A stretch of DNA of 64,000 bases, taken from Winogradskya consettensis. GTDB lineage: Bacteria > Actinomycetota > Actinomycetes > Mycobacteriales > Micromonosporaceae. Within the stretch, counting starts at the first letter, position 1; every line of letters starts with the position of its first letter. Below are positions 25,363 to 33,012 of the stretch, piece after piece. The stretch lies in assembly GCF_018332715.1 (NCBI RefSeq), contig NZ_BOQP01000006.1, positions 248,001 to 312,000 of the forward strand, read 5' to 3'. A model generated the notes under the pieces. The model searched no databases and was not told the origin of the DNA. It saw nothing but the letters and a program-made list of their open reading frames with translations. The position numbers were made by a program, and so were the translations under genes.

Positions 25363-26895
25363 ATGACGCACGACTACCTCATCATCGGCGCCGGACCCGC
25401 GGGTCTGCAGCTCGCCGCCCTGCTGGAGCGCGACGGTCAGGACTACGTCGTGCTGGAGGGCGGCGCCGCACCGGGCACGTTCTTCACCACCTATCCTCGG
25501 CACCGCCAGCTGATCTCGATCAACAAGGTCTGGACCGGGTCGCAGGATCCCGAGTACAACCTGCGGGCGGACTGGAATTCGCTGCTCACCGACGATCCGG
25601 CGCTGTTGTTCAAGAACTACAGCTCGCGGTATTTCCCCTCCGCCGACGACCTCGTGCGCTATCTCGCGGATTTCGCCCGGGGGCTCAACGTCCGATATTC
25701 CACGCCGGTCACCTCCATCGGCCGTGATTCGGACTTCGTCATCAATGGGACGATCCACGCCAAGCGCGTCATCGTCGCCACCGGTGTGTCACAGCTCTAC
25801 GTGCCGCCGATCGAGGGTGTTGAGCTGGCCGAACGCTACGACACCGTCAGCGTCGACCCCGATGACTTCGTGAACCAGCGGGTGCTGATCGTCGGCAAGG
25901 GCAACTCCGCCTTCGAGACAGCCGACGCGCTCATCGAGACCGCCGCTGTCATTCACGTCGCCGGCCCGCACTCCATCAAACTGGCCTGGCAATCGCATTA
26001 CGTCGGGCACCTGCGCGCGGTCAACAACAACTTCCTCGACACCTACCAGCTCAAATCCCAGAACGCGGTCCTGGACGGCACCATCGAGGAGATCACGCGC
26101 AAGCCCGATGGCGGCTTCCGGGTCCTCTTCCGGTACGCCCGGACCGTCGAAAATCTGCGGGAGCTCGACTACGACCGCGTGATCCTGTGCACCGGCTTCC
26201 AGTTCGACGCGACCCCGTTCGACGACTCGGCACGCCCCGCCCTGGTCATCAAGGACCGGTTCCCCGAACAGACGCCGGCCTTCGAATCGGTCAACGTCCC
26301 CGGAATGTACTTCGCCGGCACGCTGACCCAGCAGCGTGACTTCAAGAAGTCGACGAGCGGTTTCATCCACGGTTTCCGCTACGGCGTCCGCGCCCTGCAC
26401 CGCATCCTCGGCACCCGGTACCACGACGCACCGTGGCCCGCCCGCGAGCTGGATCTGACGCCGGAGGCGATCGCCGACGCGATCATCGCCCGGATCAACG
26501 TGACCTCGGCGTTGTGGCAGCAGTTCGCCGTACTGGCCGACGTCGTGACGGTCAGCGGGTCCACTGTGCGGTACCAGGAGGAGGTGCCGGTCGCGTACCT
26601 CGCCGATGGTGGTCTCGGGGTCTTCGACCTGGCCTTCGTGACGACGCTGGAATACGGCCCGGACCACGACCAGGTCGACCCCTTCGACATCAGCGTCCCC
26701 CGGATCGCCGAGAACGACGCGGCTGCGGCCCACGACGCCAGCTACCTGCACCCGGTGGTCCGCGTCCGCCGCGACGGCCAGGTGATCGCCGAGCACCACC
26801 TCGCCGAGAACCTGGAGAACCACTGGAACCTGCCGACCGTGCACCAGCAGCCGCTCGTCGCGTTCGTGAAGGGCATCCTCGCCGATGCACTCTGA
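25363..26895 (+). CDS. FAD/NADPH-dependent monooxygenase, copy 2 (FOXRED2-like)
   Basis: 510 aa from ATG 25363. The same architecture as copy 1: LIIGAGPAGLQLAALL for FAD, YPRHRQLISINKVWTG, then GKGNSAFETADALIE for NADPH and ATGVSQLYVPPIEG typical of FMO-like enzymes. It is clearly paralogous to copy 1 along the full length, so the locus contains an old duplication now placed on opposite strands. Two enzymes of this kind may act on successive oxidation states, or form a heteromer; neither is shown by sequence. It overlaps the ligase gene by 11 nt. Confidence 0.88.
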   Translation: MTHDYLIIGAGPAGLQLAALLERDGQDYVVLEGGAAPGTFFTTYPRHRQLISINKVWTGSQDPEYNLRADWNSLLTDDPALLFKNYSSRYFPSADDLVRYLADFARGLNVRYSTPVTSIGRDSDFVINGTIHAKRVIVATGVSQLYVPPIEGVELAERYDTVSVDPDDFVNQRVLIVGKGNSAFETADALIETAAVIHVAGPHSIKLAWQSHYVGHLRAVNNNFLDTYQLKSQNAVLDGTIEEITRKPDGGFRVLFRYARTVENLRELDYDRVILCTGFQFDATPFDDSARPALVIKDRFPEQTPAFESVNVPGMYFAGTLTQQRDFKKSTSGFIHGFRYGVRALHRILGTRYHDAPWPARELDLTPEAIADAIIARINVTSALWQQFAVLADVVTVSGSTVRYQEEVPVAYLADGGLGVFDLAFVTTLEYGPDHDQVDPFDISVPRIAENDAAAAHDASYLHPVVRVRRDGQVIAEHHLAENLENHWNLPTVHQQPLVAFVKGILADAL

Positions 26896-28282
26896 AGTCT
26901 GGCCCCAACCGCTGCTGGACCTGCTCGCCACGGGTGACGACCGCCCGGTCTTCGAGGACGGCGCCCGGGTGGTCACCGCCCGGGAGATGCACGTCATGAT
27001 CCGCAGGATCGCGGCCGGCCTGCGGGGGCTGGGCATCGGCCCCGGGGTGGGCGTCGCGTTGAAGCTCGGCGTATCAGCCCCGGCCTTCGCTGCCACCATC
27101 GCCGCGTTCGCCGTCGGGGCGCGCGTCTCCGGCCTGCGCCCCGGACTGACCCCGCCCCAGCTCGATCATCTCCTGAGCAACGACGACGCCACGCTGATCG
27201 ACGACGCCACGGTCACCGATCTGTTGTCCACCGCGGCTTCCTCCCACCCGCTCGTCGCCGCGGGAAGACCGTCGGACATCGCCCGGATCATCTACACGAG
27301 CGGCAGCACGGGAGACCCCAAGGGCTGTGCCCAGACGTACGCGGCCATGTCAGCAGCCTGGGCGCCCTACCCGGACCGCTGGCCCCCCGCAGTGGCCGAG
27401 CTGGCCTCCCGGATGCAGCGTTACCTGGTCTTCGGCTCCCTCGCCAGCCAGGTGATGCTCGAATACGGCATCCTCACCCTGGCCGCGGGCGGCACCCTGG
27501 TCAACGCCCACCCCCCGGCCTTCCCCGCCGCCATCGTCGAGCACCGGGCCACCGCCAGCGTCATCACGGTCGGCAAGCTCTACCAGCTCGTCCGCGACCA
27601 GCGCGCCGACCCCGCCGACCTGAGCAGCCTGGGCGCGCTGCTGGTCTCGGGCTCCCCGCTGGATCCCGGCCGGCTCGCCGAGGCCCTCGACGTCCTCGGC
27701 CCGGTCATCTTCCACGGCTACGGCCAGACCGAAACCGGCATGATCTCCCTGGTCACGCCCGCCGAGATGCTGGCCTCCCCGGCCGCCCTCGCCTCGGTCG
27801 GCCGCCCACCCACGGTGAACGACATCTCCCTGCGCGACGGCGAACTCTACGTCCGCACCCCCGCCCAGGCCGGCTCCTACTGGAAGAACCCGTCCGAATC
27901 GGCCGAGGTCTTCGTGGACGGCTGGATCCGCACCCGCGACCTCGCCGAACTCGACCCCGACGGCAACCTGCGCCTCCTCGGCCGGACCCGCGACGTCATC
28001 ATCGTCAACGCCAACCTCGTCTACGCCGGCCCGATCGAGCGAACCCTCGCCACCGACCCGGCCGTCGCCGAGGCCTACGTCGTCGGCCGCCCGGACGAAC
28101 AGACCGGCGAGGCCGTCCACGCCTACCTGGTCCCGGCCATCGGCCAGACCCCCGATCCCGCCCTGCTCCGCAAACTCGTCGCCCACCGCCTCGGCGAAGC
28201 CGCCGTCCCCCGCACGATCACCCTGATCGACCAGGTCCCGATCGCCTCCACCGGCAAGCCGGACAAGAACGCCCTCCCCTAG
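26885..28282 (+). CDS. AMP-forming acyl-CoA synthetase/ligase (ANL superfamily)
   Basis: 465 aa. The adenylation motifs are present: YTSGSTGDPKG (A3), HGYGQTETG (A5), TRDLAELDPDG with GRTRDVIIVNA (A7-A8), and the C-terminal A10 Lys in STGKPDKNAL. It is shorter than 4-coumarate:CoA ligases (about 540 aa), mainly in the N-terminal subdomain. Given the adjacent ammonia-lyase, a p-coumarate-like or other aryl acid substrate is plausible. No carrier-protein domain is fused, and no separate carrier protein was seen nearby, so CoA is the likely acceptor. Ends near 28282, with a converging gene 32 nt away. Confidence 0.9.
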   Translation: MHSEVWPQPLLDLLATGDDRPVFEDGARVVTAREMHVMIRRIAAGLRGLGIGPGVGVALKLGVSAPAFAATIAAFAVGARVSGLRPGLTPPQLDHLLSNDDATLIDDATVTDLLSTAASSHPLVAAGRPSDIARIIYTSGSTGDPKGCAQTYAAMSAAWAPYPDRWPPAVAELASRMQRYLVFGSLASQVMLEYGILTLAAGGTLVNAHPPAFPAAIVEHRATASVITVGKLYQLVRDQRADPADLSSLGALLVSGSPLDPGRLAEALDVLGPVIFHGYGQTETGMISLVTPAEMLASPAALASVGRPPTVNDISLRDGELYVRTPAQAGSYWKNPSESAEVFVDGWIRTRDLAELDPDGNLRLLGRTRDVIIVNANLVYAGPIERTLATDPAVAEAYVVGRPDEQTGEAVHAYLVPAIGQTPDPALLRKLVAHRLGEAAVPRTITLIDQVPIASTGKPDKNALP

Positions 28283-28314
28283 CCGCCGTAGCCTGCTCGG
28301 GCCGGGCGGTCCGG

Positions 28315-28683
28315 CTACTCGTCGGGTTCCTGCATCCACCACTCCGTGAACTGGCGGGCCTGGCCGCTGTTGTTCAGGCGCAGCACCCACATGTTGCGGA
28401 AGACCCGGACCGCCGGCGCGGTGTAGGCGGTGCGGCCCTCGATGATGGCCAGGTCGTCGGTGACGATGACCGGGTGCCAGGTGAAGGTGAACGTGCCCGG
28501 GTCGTCCTTGCGGTCGAGCCACCCGGCGACGATGGTCTCGCGGCCCAGCCAGGGTGCGGCGAACGGTTCGGTGAAGTACGCGGCGTCCTCGGTGAAGAGG
28601 CTGCCGATCTCCTCGGCGTCGTTGGAGAGCCACGCCGCGCGGTAGTTCTCGACCCAGGCGGTGACGGCGTCGAGATTGGTCAT
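28315..28683 (-). CDS. NTF2/SnoaL-like small protein
   Basis: 122-aa cone-shaped alpha+beta fold of the nuclear transport factor 2-like superfamily. It contains WLSNDAEEIGSLFTEDAAYFTEPF, the usual helix-strand start, and an FTEWWMQEP tail. Members bind small hydrophobic ligands or act as isomerases or cyclases; no catalytic pair can be assigned. Its ATG overlaps the stop of the VOC gene (ATGA), so it belongs to a three-gene operon with the VOC protein and the serine hydrolase. Confidence 0.85.
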   Translation of the reverse strand: MTNLDAVTAWVENYRAAWLSNDAEEIGSLFTEDAAYFTEPFAAPWLGRETIVAGWLDRKDDPGTFTFTWHPVIVTDDLAIIEGRTAYTAPAVRVFRNMWVLRLNNSGQARQFTEWWMQEPDE

Positions 28684-29075
28684 GACGCCTCACGTTCGGG
28701 GTAGTTGGCGATCTCCACGAGGTTGTCGTCGGGGTCGCGTACGTAGACGCTGCGGATCTCGCCCCGGGCGCCGGTGCGGGTCACCGGGCCCTCGATCAGG
28801 GGTACGCCGTGCTCGGCCAGGGTTGCCATGACCTCCTCCAGCGGGGTGGCGGCGATCAGGCAGAGGTCGACGGTGCCGGGGGCCGGATGAGCCGCCTTGG
28901 GTTCGAACTCGTGCCCGGCCTCGTGGAGGTTGAATTTCTGGGTGCCGAAGTGCAGCGCCCAGCGCTCCCCCTCGAACGACTCGGCGCGCATGCCGAGCAC
29001 GTCGCGGTAGAAGGCCAGGGTGCGGTCGATCGAGGCGACCGTCAGGACCAGGTGGTCGAGGGTGAGGATGCGCAT
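28680..29075 (-). CDS. VOC (glyoxalase/bleomycin-resistance) family protein
   Basis: 131 aa with two beta-alpha-beta-beta-beta modules: it begins ILTLDHLVLTVASIDRTLAFYRDVLGM and ends with VRDPDDNLVEIANY, the usual second metal-site strand. Likely metal ligands are His near residue 7, the Glu of the central segment, and Glu in LVEIANY. ATG 29075 shares a base with the preceding TGA, indicating coupling to the serine hydrolase gene. The substrate is unknown. Confidence 0.88.
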   Translation of the reverse strand: MRILTLDHLVLTVASIDRTLAFYRDVLGMRAESFEGERWALHFGTQKFNLHEAGHEFEPKAAHPAPGTVDLCLIAATPLEEVMATLAEHGVPLIEGPVTRTGARGEIRSVYVRDPDDNLVEIANYPEREAS

Positions 29076-30202
29076 CACTCGTACGCCAATCGCTCGAAGT
29101 CGGTCATCGTGCCGTTCCAGAGCACGTGGCTGGCCTGGGTGAACGCGAGCGCGACCAGGTTCTCGCGGCGGTTGTTGAACCAGATGGTGCCGTAGCCGCC
29201 GGGCCAGCCGTACCGCCCGTTGGTGTCCTTGACCGCCACGCCGAAGCCCCAGCCGTCGCCGTCCAGGAAGCCGGAGCCGGCGATCTGGTCGGCGGTCAGG
29301 TGGTTGCTCGTCATCAGGTCGACGGACTTCTCGGACAGCAGCCGGGTGCCGCCGTGCACGCCCCGGTTGAGCAGCATCCGGGCGAAGGAGTGGAACTCGT
29401 CCACAGTCGACACGAGGCCGCCGGCGCCGGTGGGGAACGACGGGTCCTGGGCCCAGACCTCGGGGCCGGTCGCGGTGCTGGCCGTGAGCGAGCCGTCGGC
29501 GGGGTCGCTCGCGTAGGAAACCGGGAGGTCCCGGGCACGCTCGGGCGGCAGCGAGAACCCGGTCTCGCGCATGCCGAGCGGGTCGAGCAGGCGCTCCCGC
29601 AGCACCTCACCGAGCGGTTTGCCGGCGGCGCGGGAGAGCAGCACGCCGAGGACGTTGTAGGCGGTGTTGTACTGCCATTGCGTGCCGGGTTGGACCATGA
29701 GCGGCAGGGTCGCGAACCTGCGGATCCACTCGTCGGGCTCCCACGGCGTACGCGGCTCGGGGGCCCCGAGCGCGAGCTGCAGCTCCTCGGCCGCCTCGAC
29801 GATGGGCCACACGGTCGCCGGATTGAAGATCGTCCCGGTGCCCATCCGGAAGGTCAGCAGGTCCTCGACGGTGACCGGGCGCTCCAGCGGCACCGTCTCG
29901 TCGAGCGGGCCGTCCGGGCGTGCCAGCACCCGCTGACCGGCGAGCTCCGGCAGCAGCCTGTGGATCGGCTCCTCGAGATCGAGCAGATCGTCCTGCGCCA
30001 GCACCAGCGTCAGGGCCGCGAGCACCGGCTTGGTCATCGACGCGATCCGGAAGATCGTGTCGCGGCGCATCGGGACGCCACCCTCGAACGCGGTCGCGCC
30101 GATCGTGTCGACGTGGACGTCATCACCGTGAGCGATGAGCGTGACGATCCCCGGGAACTCGCCACGCTCGACGCGAGCGGTCAGCACCTCATGCAACGTC
30201 AT
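29075..30202 (-). CDS. Serine hydrolase, class C beta-lactamase/esterase family
   Basis: 375 aa with no signal peptide, so probably cytosolic. SMTK (SxxK) is the nucleophile/base motif and YNTAYN supplies the YxN element; a Gly-rich WPGGYG corresponds to the third motif region. These features fit EstB-like esterases and D-aminopeptidase-like enzymes rather than true resistance enzymes. ATG 30202 follows GGTGGG; the longer frame upstream would overlap the divergent gene. First gene of a three-gene operon with the VOC and NTF2-like proteins. Confidence 0.88.
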   Translation of the reverse strand: MTLHEVLTARVERGEFPGIVTLIAHGDDVHVDTIGATAFEGGVPMRRDTIFRIASMTKPVLAALTLVLAQDDLLDLEEPIHRLLPELAGQRVLARPDGPLDETVPLERPVTVEDLLTFRMGTGTIFNPATVWPIVEAAEELQLALGAPEPRTPWEPDEWIRRFATLPLMVQPGTQWQYNTAYNVLGVLLSRAAGKPLGEVLRERLLDPLGMRETGFSLPPERARDLPVSYASDPADGSLTASTATGPEVWAQDPSFPTGAGGLVSTVDEFHSFARMLLNRGVHGGTRLLSEKSVDLMTSNHLTADQIAGSGFLDGDGWGFGVAVKDTNGRYGWPGGYGTIWFNNRRENLVALAFTQASHVLWNGTMTDFERLAYE

Positions 30203-30266
30203 GGAACCCACCTTGCCAGGAACCTCCGGCTGCGGGGCTGTCGGACCCTGCGGATAGCGTCTTGGC

Positions 30267-30737
30267 GTGACCAATCAGTGGCGGCATCTGCCCGCGCCGG
30301 CCCGGCCCATCGCCGCGGCCCTGGCAGCGGCGGTCACAGCCGCGAAAGCCAAGGACAAGCAGGCCCTGACCGAAGCGGTGGCCGAGCTCAGCGCCCAGGA
30401 CCAGGCCCAGACCGGGCTCATCCTGGGTACGACCGTACGGCTGATGCTCGAGACCCGGCACCCGGACGGCATCGACGCCGACGACGTGCGCGCGGTGCTG
30501 AGCACCACCGTCATGCCGGCCCTGCCCTGGAGCCCCGAGGTCGACCCTCAGGTCCTGCTGTACCTGCTCGCCAACGCCCTCGGTGTCTGGGAGGACGACG
30601 GCGAGCCCAGCCCCAAACCGGAGCCGCTCGCCCTGAACGCCGCCCTGCTGATCGACCACCTCATCGGCGAGGACCCGATCGTTCAGGTGCTGACGGCCAC
30701 CCTCGCCGAGATCGAGCGCGCCCAGCTCAACGACTGA
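30267..30737 (+). CDS. Hypothetical alpha-helical protein
   Basis: 156 aa from GTG 30267, transcribed divergently from the serine hydrolase. Mostly helical, Ala- and Leu-rich, acidic, soluble, with no motif I recognise. Its TGA abuts the TGA of the converging regulator gene (TGATCA on the plus strand), so the two genes end back to back with no spacer. Confidence 0.7.
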   Translation: MTNQWRHLPAPARPIAAALAAAVTAAKAKDKQALTEAVAELSAQDQAQTGLILGTTVRLMLETRHPDGIDADDVRAVLSTTVMPALPWSPEVDPQVLLYLLANALGVWEDDGEPSPKPEPLALNAALLIDHLIGEDPIVQVLTATLAEIERAQLND

Positions 30738-31685
30738 TCAGGCCCTCGACCGGAACGCATGCCGGTACGCGTGCGGGCTGGTCCCGACGATGCGCTTGAA
30801 CCGGTCACGAAAGGCCGTCGGGGAGCCGAACCCGACGGTCGATCCGATCCGGTCCACGCCCTCCGCCGTCGTTTCGAGCAGGTGCTGGGCCCGGCGGATG
30901 CGCGACAGGTGCAACCACTGCAGCGGCGTCGTGCCGGTGTGCTCACGGAAGCGCCGGTTCAGGGTGCGGGTGCTCATGCCGGCGTGCGCGGCTATCTCAG
31001 CGGTCGTGAGCTCCCGGTCACCGCTCTCGTCGAGCCAGCGCAGCAGCGGTTCCATGGTCGAACCGCGGGGGGCGGGCGGCTGCTCGGGGACGATGAACTG
31101 CGCCTGACCACCCGCGCGTTCCAGCGGCATGACCGACAACCGGGCAGCGTCCGCCGCGACGGCCGAGCCGTGGTCCCGGCGGATCATGTGCAGGCAGAGA
31201 TCCATTCCCGCGGCCGCTCCCGCCGAGGTCAGGAACTGTCCGTTGTCGACGTAGAGCACGCCCGGGTCCACCTCGACCGCCGGATACCGCGCCGCCAGCT
31301 CGGGTGCGGCGACCCAGTGGGTGGTCGCCCGGAGCCCGTCGAGCAGGCCGGTCGCGGCAAGGACGAACGCGCCGGCACAGATGGACGCGATCCGGGTGCC
31401 GCGAGCTGCGGCATACCTCAGCAGTTCCACAACCTCATCGGGTACGCCCGGAGTCACGTCAGCGATCCCCGGCAACACAACCGTGTCAGCGATCGCGAGC
31501 ACGTCCAACCCCCACGGCGCGCGCAGGGTGAACGCCCCGGCGTCGACCTCGTCGGTTGCGGCGCAGACGCGTACGTCGTACGGAAATGATCCGTCAGCCA
31601 GACGCGTGCGGGAGAAAACCTCGAGCGGCGTGGCAAGGTCGAACGGCACCACGTTCTCCAACGCGAGCACGGCCACGATATGCAT
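30738..31685 (-). CDS. GlxA-type transcriptional regulator (DJ-1/PfpI-like domain + AraC HTH)
   Basis: 315 aa. The N-terminal 170 residues resemble a class I glutamine amidotransferase-like DJ-1/PfpI fold, including the elbow SICAGAFVLAATGLLDG with Cys. The C-terminus has two AraC helix-turn-helix motifs (TTAEIAAHAGMSTRTLNRRF and DRIGSTVGFGSPTAFRDRFK). Regulators of this class respond to small metabolites. ATG 31685 faces the divergently transcribed DUF2269-like gene 98 bp away, which could be its target. Confidence 0.92.
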   Translation of the reverse strand: MHIVAVLALENVVPFDLATPLEVFSRTRLADGSFPYDVRVCAATDEVDAGAFTLRAPWGLDVLAIADTVVLPGIADVTPGVPDEVVELLRYAAARGTRIASICAGAFVLAATGLLDGLRATTHWVAAPELAARYPAVEVDPGVLYVDNGQFLTSAGAAAGMDLCLHMIRRDHGSAVAADAARLSVMPLERAGGQAQFIVPEQPPAPRGSTMEPLLRWLDESGDRELTTAEIAAHAGMSTRTLNRRFREHTGTTPLQWLHLSRIRRAQHLLETTAEGVDRIGSTVGFGSPTAFRDRFKRIVGTSPHAYRHAFRSRA

Positions 31686-31783
31686 GGTCCCGGAGCCTAT
31701 CCGCACCGCCTGGCGGAAATCCGTTGGCTTATGGCATTCCGGCCACTGTCCCCCGTCCCGACCCCTCCCTACGGTCGACAGAC

Positions 31784-32218
31784 GTGACAAAAGTGCTCCT
31801 CTCCCTCCACGTCCTGGCAGCCATCCTCGCCATCGGCCCGGTAGCCGTCGCCGCCAGCATGTTCCCCGCAACCCTGCGCCGGCTCACCCCCGACACGGCA
31901 CCGGCGCTGCGTACCCTCCACCGGATCTGCCGGGTCTACGCGGTCCTCGGCATCCTGGTCCCGCTCTTCGGCCTGGCCACAGCGAGCAGCCTGGGCGTCC
32001 TGACCGAGATCTGGCTGATCATCTCCATGGCCCTGACCGCCGCAGCGGCAGCAATCCTCACGCTGGCGATCCTCCCCCGCCAGTCCGCCGCCCTGACCGG
32101 TCCACCCCTCCCCGCCACCGCAGCCCGCCTCGGCATGCTCACCGGCATCTTCAACCTGACCTGGGCCGCCGTAGTCGTACTGATGATCATCCGCCCCGGC
32201 TCCACAACGGGAGCCTGA
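31784..32218 (+). CDS. Small integral membrane protein, DUF2269-like
   Basis: 144 aa from GTG 31784 with four predicted hydrophobic helices. It starts VTKVLLSLHVLAAILAIGPV, with the early conserved His and GPV typical of this family of unknown function. It lies 2 nt upstream of another small membrane protein and is divergent from the GlxA-type regulator. Confidence 0.78.
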   Translation: MTKVLLSLHVLAAILAIGPVAVAASMFPATLRRLTPDTAPALRTLHRICRVYAVLGILVPLFGLATASSLGVLTEIWLIISMALTAAAAAILTLAILPRQSAALTGPPLPATAARLGMLTGIFNLTWAAVVVLMIIRPGSTTGA

Positions 32219-32220
32219 CC

Positions 32221-32496
32221 ATGCCCCCTTCACCACTCCTCCGCACCGCCGCAACCATCGAACTAACCTCGATCATCCTGCTCCTCACCAACCTGGCCAC
32301 CGTCCACTGGCAGGCAATCGCCACCCTCCTCGGCCCCCTGCACGGCTGCGCCTACCTGGCCGTCATCGGCACCACCCTGCGAGAGTCCCCCGACACCCGC
32401 ACCCGCCTGCTCGCCCTCCTCCCTGGCGCAGGCGGCCTCCTGACCGCCCGCCGCATCCGAGCCACCCCCGAACCGGACGTGCCCACCCCGGCGTGA
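32221..32496 (+). CDS. Small integral membrane protein, DUF3817-like
   Basis: 91 aa, three hydrophobic helices. The pattern AATIELTSIILLLTNLAT followed by LLGPLHGCAYLAVI, with the conserved PLHG, resembles DUF3817 proteins. The ATG follows the previous stop by 2 nt, so the two membrane proteins probably form an operon. The function is unknown. It ends just before the first tandem repeat array. Confidence 0.75.
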   Translation: MPPSPLLRTAATIELTSIILLLTNLATVHWQAIATLLGPLHGCAYLAVIGTTLRESPDTRTRLLALLPGAGGLLTARRIRATPEPDVPTPA

Positions 32497-32512
32497 TCGT
32501 TCAAGCACGCGT

Positions 32513-32625
32513 CCTTGCTGCCACCCGGTTCTTGCTGCCACCCGGTCCTGCTGCCACACGGCGTTGCTGCCACTCGGTCCTGCCGCCACCCGGCGTTGCT
32601 GCCACGCGGCCTTTCTGCCACCCCG
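32513..32625. repeat. Tandem array, 7 units of 16 bp (plus one extra base)
   Basis: Seven degenerate copies of a unit like TCCTGCTGCCACCCGG. Units 3 to 6 alternate between TCCTGC and CGTTGC beginnings, suggesting a 32-bp higher-order period. Non-coding on both strands as far as I can see. Confidence 0.85.
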
Positions 32626-32665
32626 CCGGGCCGACTCTGCGGGCCTGCCGAATCGCGGCCGTTCG

Positions 32666-32735
32666 CAGCCCGTCCTGTTCCCAGCCCGCCCTGTTCGCAG
32701 GCCGCCCTGTTGTAGGCCGCCCTGTTGTAGGCCGC
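32666..32735. repeat. Tandem array, about 4.5 units of 15-16 bp
   Basis: Copies of CAGCCCGCCCTGTTCG drifting into AGGCCGCCCTGTTGT. It lies in the otherwise empty 515-bp gap 32497-33012, whose remaining part (32736-33012) shows only a leader with AGGAG before the next gene. Confidence 0.8.
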
Positions 32736-33012
32736 CCCGGAGGATCCGGGCTGTTCGCGGGCGGGAAGCGAACGTTCGGGCCGTGACCCCGGCGGATCCG
32801 GCAGGTCCCGCCGGGAGCCTCGGCGGATGGCGTCTGCCCGGTCGGCGGTCGAGAACACCGGTCGGCGTGCCCCTCCCGAGGCGAAAGTGCCGATTCCGCC
32901 CCCCTGTGAAGTCGGCACGCTAGGGCCTGCATCGATGCGGGAGGCGAATCGTTGAGCCAACCGGTGGCGGCGGGCTCGCCGGCGCCTTCCGCCGCCCGAC
33001 AGGAGTCCGCCC

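Noticed and set aside
28315..30202. VOC-NTF2-serine hydrolase genes as an antibiotic resistance island
   Set aside because: The VOC and serine hydrolase families are broad; no resistance signature, no mobile element, and no signal peptide on the hydrolase.
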